64,000 nt of DNA from Sphingomonas sp. HF-S4. GTDB lineage: Bacteria; Pseudomonadota; Alphaproteobacteria; Sphingomonadales; Sphingomonadaceae. The stretch covers positions 744,001 to 808,000 of the forward strand of contig NZ_JAWJEJ010000001.1 in the NCBI RefSeq assembly GCF_032911445.1. The letters run 5' to 3'. A program made the translations under genes and the position numbers. The notes under the pieces were generated by a model. That model was not told the origin of the DNA and searched no databases. It saw only the letters and a list, made by a program, of their open reading frames with translations. Positions 1 to 7,453 of this stretch are shown piece after piece; the stretch's first letter is position 1, and each line of letters starts with the position of its first letter.

Positions 1-512
1 AGAATGTCCTGATCGCTGATCCGAACGAGCTGCAGAACTTCATCCAGGGCGGATCGACTCGCTCGCGCGGCATCGAGGCGGAAGCCAATGTGAAGCTGCC
101 CGGCAATCTCGATCTGACTGCGTCGTACAGCTACACCCGCGCGGAGTATCTGGTGGCCGATGGCCGGCTGCGCGGCGACCGTCGCGAGAACCTGCCCGAG
201 CATCAGGCGTCGGCCTGGGCGTCGAAGCGGTTCGATCTGGGCGGCGACCTCGCCCTCAAGCTCGGCGCCGGCGTGCGCTACCAGAGCGACAAGGTCAGCT
301 TCGACCAGCTCTACCGCGTCGATCCGGTGACGCTGGCCGACGCGATGGCCGAGCTGAGCTACGGCAAATGGTCGCTCTCGGTGAACGGCTCGAACATCTT
401 CAACGAGCGCGTCTACACCAATTGCAGCTATGGTGGCGCGCCGGTCAACGAGGGCTATTGCTACCTCGGCAAGGACCGCACGGTCCTCGGCACGTTGCGC
501 CGTCGCTTCTGA
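1..512 (+). CDS. TonB-dependent siderophore receptor, C-terminal part (5' end outside window)
   Basis: Outer-membrane receptor for TonB-powered uptake, probably of a ferric siderophore. The open frame enters from the left edge (codon start at base 3) and ends with a TGA at 510-512. What is visible is the end of a 22-strand beta-barrel: a segment with TRSRGIEAEA, then an ASYSYTRAEY strand, the LPEHQASAWASKRF region, GAGVRYQ, and the final SVNGSNIFNERVYTNC and RTVLGTLRRRF strands. This order is typical of FhuA/FpvA-like siderophore receptors, including the closing phenylalanine needed for barrel assembly. The plug domain and any signal peptide are not in the window, so the ligand cannot be named. 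A strong hairpin follows 18 bases after the stop. Confidence 0.9.
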   Translation, partial: NVLIADPNELQNFIQGGSTRSRGIEAEANVKLPGNLDLTASYSYTRAEYLVADGRLRGDRRENLPEHQASAWASKRFDLGGDLALKLGAGVRYQSDKVSFDQLYRVDPVTLADAMAELSYGKWSLSVNGSNIFNERVYTNCSYGGAPVNEGYCYLGKDRTVLGTLRRRF

Positions 513-530
513 CGGATCGACCTGACGACC

Positions 531-556
531 GGAGCCGCGCAACGATGCGCGGCTCC
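531..556 (+). terminator. Rho-independent-like terminator after the TonB receptor
   Basis: A perfect 10-bp stem, GGAGCCGCGC at 531-540 and GCGCGGCTCC at 547-556, closes a 6-nt loop and is followed by GTCTTG. The T-tract is poor, but the position just after the receptor stop fits a terminator. An ATG at 545 lies inside the hairpin, which argues against using it as the start of the next gene. Confidence 0.7.
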
Positions 557-586
557 GTCTTGCAACATGAATATCGGGATCATCGC

Positions 587-2311
587 ATGCACCGCACCGC
601 CACCTCGCCTGTCCTCCGCCTGCTGCTCGGGGGCGCCGCGCTGCTCGCGATCGGCGCCGGCCCGGCGCCCAAGGGCCCGACCGCCGACCTGATCCTCACC
701 AATGCGCGCGTCTATACCGTCGAAGAGGGCCAGCCCTGGGCCGAGGCGGTGGCGATCAAGGATGGCAAGATCCTCGCGGTCGGATCGGCGAAGCAGATCG
801 CGGCGCGCAAGGGCGCGGCGACCAAGGTGGTCGATATGGGCGGCAAGTTCGTCATGCCCGCGTTCGGCGACGCGCATGCGCACCCGATCTTCGGCGGCAT
901 GAGCCATGCGCGCTGCTCGCTCCATTCGGGCAATACGATCGAGGACTATCAGCGCCTGATCAAGGCGTGCGTCGACAAGACCCCGGGCACCGGAACGATC
1001 TTCGGATCGGGCTGGAACCAGACGCTGTTCCCGCCCAAGGGCATTCCCAACAAGTCGTTCCTCGATGCGGTGTCGAAGGATCGGCCGCTGATCTTCGAAT
1101 CCGATGGCCACACGCTGTGGGTGAACTCGAAGGCGCTCGAGCTCGCCAAGATCACCCGCGACACGCCGGACCCCAAGAACGGCACGATCGACCGCGACGA
1201 GAAGGGCGAGCCGATCGGCGCGCTCGAGGAATCGGCGATGGCGTTGGTCGAGCCGCTGATCCCGGCGCCGACGCCCGCCGATCTCGAAGGCGCGATCACG
1301 TATACCGCGCGCTTCTTCAACAGCCTGGGCATCACCTCGTGGCACGACGCCTCGGTCGAGTGGGACAAGAACGGCAGCAAGGCGCTCGACGCGTATCAGG
1401 CCGCCAAAGCCCGCGGCACGCTCACGGTCCACACCGCGATGGACTGGCACTGGAACAACGACCGTGGAATGGACCAGCTCGGCGACATCCTCAAGCTTTC
1501 GGCGAAAGCAAAGGAGATCGGGCTAACTGCCAATGGCGTGAAGTTCTTCATCGACGGCGTGATCCCGCAGCAGACCGCGGCGATGCTCGAACCCTATGAG
1601 GGCACCGACGTCAAGGGCGCCACCCAGATCGCGCCCGATACGCTGGCGCAAGCGGTGGCGGCGCTCGACGCGAAGGGCATGCAGTCGCATTTCCACGCGA
1701 TCGGCGATGCCGGCGTGCGCCAGGCGCTCGACGCGGTCGAGAAGGTTCGCGGCCAGAACGCCGCGCACGACACGCGGCCGATGATGTCGCACATGAACGT
1801 GATCGATCCCGCCGACCAGGTGCGCTTCGGCAAGCTTGGCGTCGCGGCGATCTTCCAGCCGCTCTGGGCCTGCGACGAAGCCTATATGCGGCTCACGATC
1901 GAGCGGATCGGGCCCAAGCGCTCAGGGTACATCTATCCCGCCAACAGCATCCGCAAGGGCGGCGGGCTGGTCGCCTATGGCGCCGACTGGTCGGTCGCTT
2001 CGGCCAATCCGCTCGAAGGAATCGAAGTGGCGCTCACTCGCGTCGCACCGGGCGGCACGTCTGCGCCCTTGATCGCGACCGAGGCGGTGACCCTCGAACA
2101 GGCGCTGCGCTCCTACACGCTTAACGTCGCCTATGTGAACCATCTCGAAAAGCTGACCGGTTCGATCGTGGCTGGGAAGAGCGCCGACATCATCGTACTC
2201 GACAAGGACCTGTTCCGCATCCCGGTGCAGCAGATCCACCAGACCAAGGTGCTGCTGACGCTATTCCAGGGCCGTGCGGTGTTCGGCAAGCTCGACAGCG
2301 TGGCGCGCTGA
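587..2311 (+). CDS. Exported amidohydrolase, YtcJ/Amidohydro_3 family
   Basis: Predicted periplasmic metal-dependent hydrolase of the amidohydrolase superfamily, 574 aa, substrate unknown. The N-terminus from this ATG (MHRTATSPVLRLLLGG, then AALLAIGAGPAP) looks like a signal peptide. An in-frame ATG at 545 exists but lies in the preceding terminator hairpin. Family marks in order: LILTNARVYTVE at the start, GDAHAHP as the HxH metal site, SDGHTLWVNSKAL, VKFFIDGV with a lysine that could be the carbamylated ligand, HFHAIGDAGVRQAL, MSHMNVIDPAD, YGADWSVASANPLEG with a metal-binding Asp, and the closing GKSADIIVLDKDL beta-sandwich segment. It lies downstream of a siderophore receptor but is separated from it by a terminator, so a shared role is not shown. 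Confidence 0.88.
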   Translation: MHRTATSPVLRLLLGGAALLAIGAGPAPKGPTADLILTNARVYTVEEGQPWAEAVAIKDGKILAVGSAKQIAARKGAATKVVDMGGKFVMPAFGDAHAHPIFGGMSHARCSLHSGNTIEDYQRLIKACVDKTPGTGTIFGSGWNQTLFPPKGIPNKSFLDAVSKDRPLIFESDGHTLWVNSKALELAKITRDTPDPKNGTIDRDEKGEPIGALEESAMALVEPLIPAPTPADLEGAITYTARFFNSLGITSWHDASVEWDKNGSKALDAYQAAKARGTLTVHTAMDWHWNNDRGMDQLGDILKLSAKAKEIGLTANGVKFFIDGVIPQQTAAMLEPYEGTDVKGATQIAPDTLAQAVAALDAKGMQSHFHAIGDAGVRQALDAVEKVRGQNAAHDTRPMMSHMNVIDPADQVRFGKLGVAAIFQPLWACDEAYMRLTIERIGPKRSGYIYPANSIRKGGGLVAYGADWSVASANPLEGIEVALTRVAPGGTSAPLIATEAVTLEQALRSYTLNVAYVNHLEKLTGSIVAGKSADIIVLDKDLFRIPVQQIHQTKVLLTLFQGRAVFGKLDSVAR

Positions 2312-2339
2312 GCCGGATCCGGTCGATCGAAGTGAACCG

Positions 2340-2933
2340 ATGAGCCGCTATGCCCCCCGCCGCCCCGGCGACGTCGCCAGGTTCGTGCGAAGCGAGATGC
2401 TTGGTCTCGTCGTCACGCACGACGCGCAGGGCTATATCTCGACGCCGCTGCCGCTTCTCGCCGAAACCGGCGAGGACGGCGCGGTGCATACGATCATCGG
2501 CCATTTCGCCAAGGCCAACCCGCACGTCGCGCGAGTCGAGGCGAACCCGCAGGCGCTGATCAGCTTCCTCGGGCCGCACGGCTATATCGGGCCGGCGGCG
2601 GTTTCGAAGCCGGGCTGGGCGCCGAGCTGGAACTATCAACTCGCCCAGTTCGAAGTCGAGATCGCGCTCGAACCCGATCAGGGCGATGCCGCGATCCGCT
2701 TGCTGGTCGATGCGCTCGAGCAGGATTTCCCCCAGCCCTGGACGCCGGAGCAGATGGGCGAGCGCTATTCCCGCCTCACGCCGCATGTCGTCGCGTTCCG
2801 CGCGCAGGTCATCCGTCAAAGCGCGCGGTTCAAGCTCGGCCAGGACGAGGATCGCGAGACCTTCCGCGAGATCGTCGATGCGCTGGGCGACACCCCGCTG
2901 GCGCACGCGATGCTCGACCAAGCGCAGTATTGA
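2340..2933 (+). CDS. PaiB-like FMN-binding regulator
   Basis: Member of the PaiB/FMN-binding split-barrel family, 197 aa, close to the usual 200-210. The start is the ATG giving MSRYAPRRPGDVARFV. Seen features: EMLGLVVTHDAQGYISTPLPLL and HFAKANPHVA in the split barrel, HGYIGPAAVS, then WNYQLAQFEVEI and the C-terminal KLGQDEDRETF segment typical of the family. Bacillus PaiB was described as a negative regulator of sporulation and protease genes, but most family members have no proven DNA-binding role, so the function is open. It begins 28 bases after the amidohydrolase stop and may share its transcript. Its stop codon touches the palindrome that precedes metE. Confidence 0.87.
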   Translation: MSRYAPRRPGDVARFVRSEMLGLVVTHDAQGYISTPLPLLAETGEDGAVHTIIGHFAKANPHVARVEANPQALISFLGPHGYIGPAAVSKPGWAPSWNYQLAQFEVEIALEPDQGDAAIRLLVDALEQDFPQPWTPEQMGERYSRLTPHVVAFRAQVIRQSARFKLGQDEDRETFREIVDALGDTPLAHAMLDQAQY

Positions 2934-2964
2934 GCGTCATATAAAGAATTCTTTATATGACGCT
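2933..2964. promoter_or_regulatory. 32-bp perfect palindrome: putative methionine-regulon operator for metE
   Basis: The 32 bases form a perfect palindrome. Its 20-bp core, ATATAAAGAATTCTTTATAT, lies at 2939-2958. The same core with centre AT/TA swapped (GATATC instead of GAATTC) lies upstream of ahcY at 13677-13696. In both places the core ends 5 bases before a -35-like hexamer. ArsR-type SahR/SamR and LysR-type MetR proteins are known to control methionine genes in proteobacteria; which one binds here is inference, and no such regulator gene is in the window. Confidence 0.8.
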
Positions 2965-2992
2965 TGACGCGACTTGCCCGTGGTGCAATTGA
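2964..2992 (+). promoter_or_regulatory. Putative sigma70-type promoter of the metE leader
   Basis: TTGACG at 2964-2969 is followed after 17 bases by AATTGA at 2987-2992, a weak -10. Transcription would start near 2999-3000, directly before the cobalamin riboswitch, which supports the assignment. The palindrome at 2933-2964 would then be centred near -51. Confidence 0.5.
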
Positions 2993-3003
2993 GCGCGGGT
3001 CAA

Positions 3004-3185
3004 GGTTCTTCGTCCGGGGTTCGCCCTGCGTCGGAGCTAAGACGGGAAGCCGGTGCGATGCCGGCGCTGCCCCCGCAACTGTAAGCGGCGAGCTGCGGTC
3101 CAAAATGTCACTGGGGCGTGCCCTGGGAAGACGGACCATCGGCTGTGACCCGCGAGCCAGGAGACCTGCCTTCGACGCGATAACG
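3004..3185 (+). promoter_or_regulatory. Cobalamin (adenosylcobalamin) riboswitch upstream of metE
   Basis: The leader holds the conserved cobalamin-riboswitch core: GGGAAGCCGGTG from 3044, CCCCCGCAACTGTAAGC from 3070, CACTGGG near 3109-3128, and the B12 box GAGCCAGGAGACCTGCC at about 3154-3170. The outer limits are approximate. Such elements switch off expression when B12 is plentiful. Placed before metE, the B12-independent methionine synthase, it would let the cell shut MetE down when B12-dependent MetH can work. The expression platform must lie in 3186-3294; a G+C-rich hairpin near 3200-3230 (CCCGG/CCGGG arms) is a candidate, but I cannot tell a terminator from translational control. Confidence 0.93.
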
Positions 3186-3294
3186 TCCACCGGCGGGGTG
3201 CCCGGATTGGCCGCTTGCGTGCCGGCCGGGTCGTTGGTCGCGCATGTGCGCGTCTAGTTCGCGTCTCTCGCCCCATTCTTCGGGGTTGAAGAAC

Positions 3295-5580
3295 ATGACC
3301 ATTACCGTTGCTACCTTGGGGTTTCCCCGCATCGGCCCGCGCCGTGAGCTCAAGCACGCGCTAGAGGCGCATTGGGCGGGCAAGATCGGCGAGGCCGAGC
3401 TGCTCGACGCCGCATCGGGGCTGCGCACCGCCGCCTGGGCGCGGCAGAAGGCGCTGGGCGCCGACTGGCTGCCCTCAAACGACTTCTCGCTCTACGATCA
3501 CGTGCTCGACACCAGCGTGATGCTGGGGGCGATCCCCGAGCGCTATCGCAGCGCCGATGGCGAGGCGGGGCTGGCGACCTATTTCGCCATGGCGCGCGGC
3601 ACAACCGGGGACGATCACGGCGCGTGCAGCCATGGCAGCGTCACCGCGTGCGAGATGACCAAGTGGTTCGACACCAATTATCATTATCTCGTCCCTGAGT
3701 TGGTCGCCGGGCAGAAGCTGGCGCTCAACCGGCTCAAGATCGTCGACGAATATCGCGAGGCCAAGGCGCAGCGCTATGAAACGCGCCCAGTGCTGCTCGG
3801 ACCGGTGACCTGGCTGAGCCTCGCCAAGGGCCGGGGCGTCGATCCCTTCGACTATCTCGATGAAGTCCTGGGGCTCTATTCGGTAATCCTCGGACATCTG
3901 GCGCAGGTCGGTGCCGAATGGGTGCAGATCGACGAGCCGGTGCTGGTGCTCGATCTCGATGACAAACAGCGTCGCGCGCTGACCCGCGCCTATGCCAGGC
4001 TGTCGCGCTCGGGTCCCAAGCTGATGCTGACCACCTATTTCGGCGGGCTCGGCGAAAATCTCTCCTTTGCGGCGGCGCTGCCGGTGGCGGGGCTGCATGT
4101 CGACCTGGTGCGCGCGCCCGAGCAGCTCGACGCGGTGCTCAAGGCCGCGCCGAAGTCGCTGCTGCTGTCGCTCGGGGTGATCGACGGGCGCAACGTGTGG
4201 CTCGCCGACCTCGACGCGCTGCTCGCGCGGATCGAGCCGATCGCGGCGACGCGGGACCTGGTGCTCGCGCCGTCCTGCTCGCTGCTCCACGTGCCGGTCG
4301 ATCTGGCGCTGGAGAAGAAGCTCGATCCGGAGGTGACGCAGTGGCTCGCCTTTGCGGTGCAGAAGATCGAGGAGCTGGCGTTGCTCAAGCGGGCGCTCAA
4401 CAACGGGCGCGGCAGCGTTGCCGGCGAACTGGCCGAAGCCTCGCAGGCCGCGGCGAGCCGCAAGGCGTCGCCGCAAGTGCACAACCCGCAGGTCCGCGAG
4501 CGGGTGGCCGGGGTGACGGCGGCGATGGAGGCGCGGCAGTCGGAGATTGGCGTGCGGACTGCGGCGCAGGCGGCGGTGCTTGGCCTGCCGGCGTTTCCGA
4601 CGACGACAATCGGGTCGTTTCCGCAGACCGGTGAGGTGCGCAATGCCCGGGCGCGGTTCAACCGGGGCGAGCTCGACGCGGCAGCGTACGAGGCCTTCCT
4701 GCGGGAGGAGACCGAGCGGACGATCGCCTGGCAGGAGGAAATCGGGCTCGACATGCTCGTCCATGGCGAGTTCGAGCGGAACGACATGGTCCAGTATTTC
4801 GGCGAGCAGCTTTCGGGGTTTGCCTTCACCATCAATGGCTGGGTCCAGTCCTATGGCTCGCGCTGCGTGCGACCGCCGATCCTGTTCGGCGACGTTTCGC
4901 GGCCCAAGCCGATGACGGTCGCGTGGTGGCGCTATGCGCAGAGCCTCACGGAAAAGCCGGTCAAGGGGATGCTCACCGGGCCGGTGACGATCCTCAACTG
5001 GTCGTTCGTCCGCGACGACCAGCCTCGGGCGGAGTCGTGCAGGCAGATCGCCCTGGCGATCCGCGACGAAGTGACCGACCTGGAAGCCGCCGGGTGCAAG
5101 GCGATCCAGATCGACGAGGCGGCGCTGCGGGAAGGGTTGACGCTGCGGCGCAAGGATTGGGCCGGGTATCTCGACTGGGCGGTCGCCGCGTTCCGGCTGT
5201 CCGCCGCGGGGGTGGGGGATGCCACCCAGATCCACACCCATATGTGCTACTCCGAGTTCAACGACATCCTGCCGGCGATCGGGGCGATGGAAGCCGATGT
5301 GATCTCGATCGAAACCGCGCGGTCGCAGATGGAATTGCTCGAGGGGTTTGCGGCGTATCGCTATCCCGGCGCGATCGGGCCGGGGGTGTACGATATCCAT
5401 GCGCCGCGGGTACCCGGCGAGGCCGAGATGGTCAGCCTGATGCGGCTGGCGCAGGCGCATCTACGGCCTGAGCAGCTTTGGGTGAACCCGGATTGCGGGC
5501 TCAAGACGCGGAACTGGGCGGAAGTGAAGCCAGCGATCGAGGGGATGGTCGCGGCGGCGCGGACCTTGCGGGCGGGGTGA
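3295..5580 (+). CDS. metE: Cobalamin-independent methionine synthase MetE
   Basis: Catalyses methyl transfer from 5-methyltetrahydrofolate (polyglutamate) to homocysteine to give methionine; cytosolic zinc enzyme. The ATG start gives MTITVATLGFPRIGPRREL, the classical MetE N-terminus, and 761 aa, the usual size. The first half (to about residue 390) is the N-terminal barrel; the catalytic barrel begins near LPAFPTTTIGSFPQT. The zinc ligands of Escherichia coli MetE (His641, Cys643, Glu665, Cys726) all appear here with an offset of eight: His649 and Cys651 in HTHMCYSEF, Glu673 in IETARS, Cys734 in NPDCGLKTR. Expression is probably under two controls: the palindromic operator at 2933-2964 and the cobalamin riboswitch. 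It implies that a B12-dependent MetH may exist elsewhere in the genome. Confidence 0.98.
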   Translation: MTITVATLGFPRIGPRRELKHALEAHWAGKIGEAELLDAASGLRTAAWARQKALGADWLPSNDFSLYDHVLDTSVMLGAIPERYRSADGEAGLATYFAMARGTTGDDHGACSHGSVTACEMTKWFDTNYHYLVPELVAGQKLALNRLKIVDEYREAKAQRYETRPVLLGPVTWLSLAKGRGVDPFDYLDEVLGLYSVILGHLAQVGAEWVQIDEPVLVLDLDDKQRRALTRAYARLSRSGPKLMLTTYFGGLGENLSFAAALPVAGLHVDLVRAPEQLDAVLKAAPKSLLLSLGVIDGRNVWLADLDALLARIEPIAATRDLVLAPSCSLLHVPVDLALEKKLDPEVTQWLAFAVQKIEELALLKRALNNGRGSVAGELAEASQAAASRKASPQVHNPQVRERVAGVTAAMEARQSEIGVRTAAQAAVLGLPAFPTTTIGSFPQTGEVRNARARFNRGELDAAAYEAFLREETERTIAWQEEIGLDMLVHGEFERNDMVQYFGEQLSGFAFTINGWVQSYGSRCVRPPILFGDVSRPKPMTVAWWRYAQSLTEKPVKGMLTGPVTILNWSFVRDDQPRAESCRQIALAIRDEVTDLEAAGCKAIQIDEAALREGLTLRRKDWAGYLDWAVAAFRLSAAGVGDATQIHTHMCYSEFNDILPAIGAMEADVISIETARSQMELLEGFAAYRYPGAIGPGVYDIHAPRVPGEAEMVSLMRLAQAHLRPEQLWVNPDCGLKTRNWAEVKPAIEGMVAAARTLRAG

Positions 5581-5589
5581 ACCCTGCAA

Positions 5590-5772
5590 CTCCCCTCCCT
5601 GAAAGGGAGGGGCTGGGGGTGGGTGCCGCTGCGAAGACAGCGGCTCGGCGGCGAGCGAAGGAGCTCGCTGCGCTCGCTACCCACCCATGATCGGGTGAAC
5701 AGCGCCCCGCGCTGTTCAGGCCATGCCAGGGGCATGGCCGACCCGATCATCCCTCCCTTGCAGGGAGGGGAA
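5590..5772. repeat. Intergenic inverted-repeat element, family A copy 1
   Basis: The left arm begins TCCCCTCCCTGAAAGGGAGG and the right arm ends CCCTCCCTTGCAGGGAGGGG, each able to form its own hairpin. Between them lies an outer stem, ATGATCGGGT at 5687-5696 with ACCCGATCAT at 5741-5750, enclosing two perfect hairpins (GAACAGCGC/GCGCTGTTC at 5697-5717 and GGCCATGCC/GGCATGGCC at 5719-5739). The element fills the gap between the convergent metE and the minus-strand gene ending at 5778. It is the longest of five related copies in the window. Confidence 0.85.
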
Positions 5773-5777
5773 CCATC

Positions 5778-6005
5778 TTAGCCTTCCACCAGCGGGTGCT
5801 TGCCGCGGACGTCGTCGAGCAGGCGCTCGATGATCGCGTTCTCGCCGGGGCTACCTGAGGGAGCGACCGCCCAGTTGCAGTGCGGGTGCGTCTCGGCGCT
5901 GTAGACGCGCACCCGCCCGAGCGCGGCGCGCCAGTCGCGCTTGGTGCCGCCGGCCTTTCGGACCAGCGCGTTCACTAGAACGTCCTCGAGGTCGCCCGCG
6001 GTCAT
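5778..6005 (-). CDS. Small conserved-type protein of unknown function
   Basis: 75 aa, not recognised. The start is the ATG whose sequence overlaps the stop of the upstream M28 peptidase gene (ATGA overlap), giving MTAGDLEDVLVNALVRKAGG; this coupling supports translation as the second gene of a two-gene unit. The protein is soluble, without signal peptide or membrane segment. It contains WRAALGRVRVYSAETHPHCNW in the middle, with one Cys and three His close together, and a helical C-terminus (ENAIIERLLDDVRGKHPLVEG). No catalytic motif is evident. Confidence 0.75.
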   Translation of the reverse strand: MTAGDLEDVLVNALVRKAGGTKRDWRAALGRVRVYSAETHPHCNWAVAPSGSPGENAIIERLLDDVRGKHPLVEG

Positions 6006-7357
6006 TCGCTGGGGCGGCCGCCGGGCTTCCACTCGGGCTTGGCCTTGCTGTTCGCCAGGCTGGCGAGCGGCTTGACCAGCGACTGGATCGCCCGCGCCAT
6101 GAACGGCAAGTCGAGCTTGTCGATCGTGTCCTCGGGCGTGTGGTAGGTCGGCACGGTCGCCCAGCCCGAGACGGTGTGCGCCACCACCCCGCGCAGCGCC
6201 AAGGCGTAATTGTCCGAGCGCTGGAAGAAGTTCTGCTCGGGATAGGGATCGGTGGTGACCAGCCCGCCATGCGCCTTCAAGGTGTCGCCGAAGGTCGAGC
6301 GCTCGAACCCGGTCATCATCATCGTCCCCGCGGGGAGCTTGGGATCCTGCTGGCCGATCATCTCGATCTCGAGATTGGCGACGATGTCGGCGAGCGGCAC
6401 CGGCGGATGATCGGCGAACCAGTGCGCGCCGAAGCCGCCCGCCTCCTCGCTGCCATAAGCGGCGAACAGGATGCCGCGGCGGTGCTTCTTGCCGGCCAGC
6501 ACCCGCGCCAGCTCGATCACCGCGGCGGTGCCCGAGGCGTCGTCATTGGCGCCGTACATCACCTGCCCGTCGGGGCGGACGCCGAGATGGTCGAGATGCG
6601 CCGTGACCAGCAGCACGCCCGCGGCCGGATCGGTGCCGGGGAGGTAGCCGATCGCGTTGGTGGTGACCTGCTGCTGCTGGACCAGCCCCGGCAGTTCGAG
6701 CGCGATCTGCGCGCCATCCTGCGCGGCGAGCTTGTCGAAGGCGGCGTCGTTCAGCGCCAGGATGTTGCGCCGGGGGCGAGCCGTCTCGCCCTTGATATAG
6801 CGTGGCAGGCGGGGGCGGGCGCCGATGACATCGTAATAGCCGCGCACCTCTTCGGTGGCGCGGATGATGACGAGCTTAACCTTCGACTGGTCGACCTGGC
6901 CCGCGACCTGGAGCCCGTTGGCTGCGGGATTGGTGACGAGCAGCACGTCGGCGGCCGGCGCGGCCTTGGGATCGGTGCCGGCGAAGAGAGTGAGCTTGCC
7001 GCGGATCGGATCGCCATTCGACGAGAACAGCATCGGCGCATCGACCGACGCGCCGTTCGCGGTGAGGACTGGGGCGCCTTCGAGCTTGAAGCTGATCACG
7101 TCGATCGGCTGGGTATAGCCGGCCATGCCCGGTGCGATCGCCAGGCCATGACCGCGGAACATCGCCGCGACATAGGCGGCCGCCGCGGCCTCGTCGGGCG
7201 TCGCGCTGCCGCGGCCGCGCAGCGCCGGGCCGGCGAGCACGTCGACATGCGCGCGGACCTGCTCGGGGGTGATCGGCGCGGGTGCGCGCTGCGCCTGGGC
7301 GGCGGTGGCGAGCCCCACCGCCAGTGCGCCGGCAAGGAGGATGGTCTTCGGCTTCAT
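6002..7357 (-). CDS. Secreted M28-family zinc aminopeptidase
   Basis: Predicted periplasmic or secreted di-zinc peptidase of family M28, 451 aa. The chosen ATG gives a clear signal peptide (MKPKTILLAGALAVGLATAA, then QA-QR). An upstream ATG at 7414 would spoil it. Domains: an N-terminal lid, an inserted PA-like domain in the region DPKAAPAADVLLVTNPAANG, then the catalytic core with HLDHLGV (first His-Asp), YGANDDASGTAA (bridging Asp), the GSEEAGGFGAHWF pair of glutamates, and GWATVPTYHTPEDT with the last His ligand. The closing helix is followed directly by the overlapping small gene. The natural substrate cannot be read from sequence; related enzymes remove N-terminal residues from peptides. 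Confidence 0.93.
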   Translation of the reverse strand: MKPKTILLAGALAVGLATAAQAQRAPAPITPEQVRAHVDVLAGPALRGRGSATPDEAAAAAYVAAMFRGHGLAIAPGMAGYTQPIDVISFKLEGAPVLTANGASVDAPMLFSSNGDPIRGKLTLFAGTDPKAAPAADVLLVTNPAANGLQVAGQVDQSKVKLVIIRATEEVRGYYDVIGARPRLPRYIKGETARPRRNILALNDAAFDKLAAQDGAQIALELPGLVQQQQVTTNAIGYLPGTDPAAGVLLVTAHLDHLGVRPDGQVMYGANDDASGTAAVIELARVLAGKKHRRGILFAAYGSEEAGGFGAHWFADHPPVPLADIVANLEIEMIGQQDPKLPAGTMMMTGFERSTFGDTLKAHGGLVTTDPYPEQNFFQRSDNYALALRGVVAHTVSGWATVPTYHTPEDTIDKLDLPFMARAIQSLVKPLASLANSKAKPEWKPGGRPSE

Positions 7358-7453
7358 GGTGCCCCGCGTTCTGGAAGGTGCGCCATCCTTAGGAAGCCGC
7401 GCGGAGTAGGGCAACGGGGCGGCGGCAGGATAATCGCGCGCATGCGCCTCCGA

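Noticed and set aside
545..586. Earlier ATG at 545 as start of the amidohydrolase
   Set aside because: It lies in the terminator hairpin and would put 14 polar residues before the signal peptide.
3270..3290. CCCC/GGGG pairing just before the metE ribosome site as an expression platform
   Set aside because: Only four pairs with a 7-nt loop; too weak to support.
3475..5460. 661-codon minus-strand frame opposite metE
   Set aside because: Antisense shadow; metE has all zinc ligands and fills the region.
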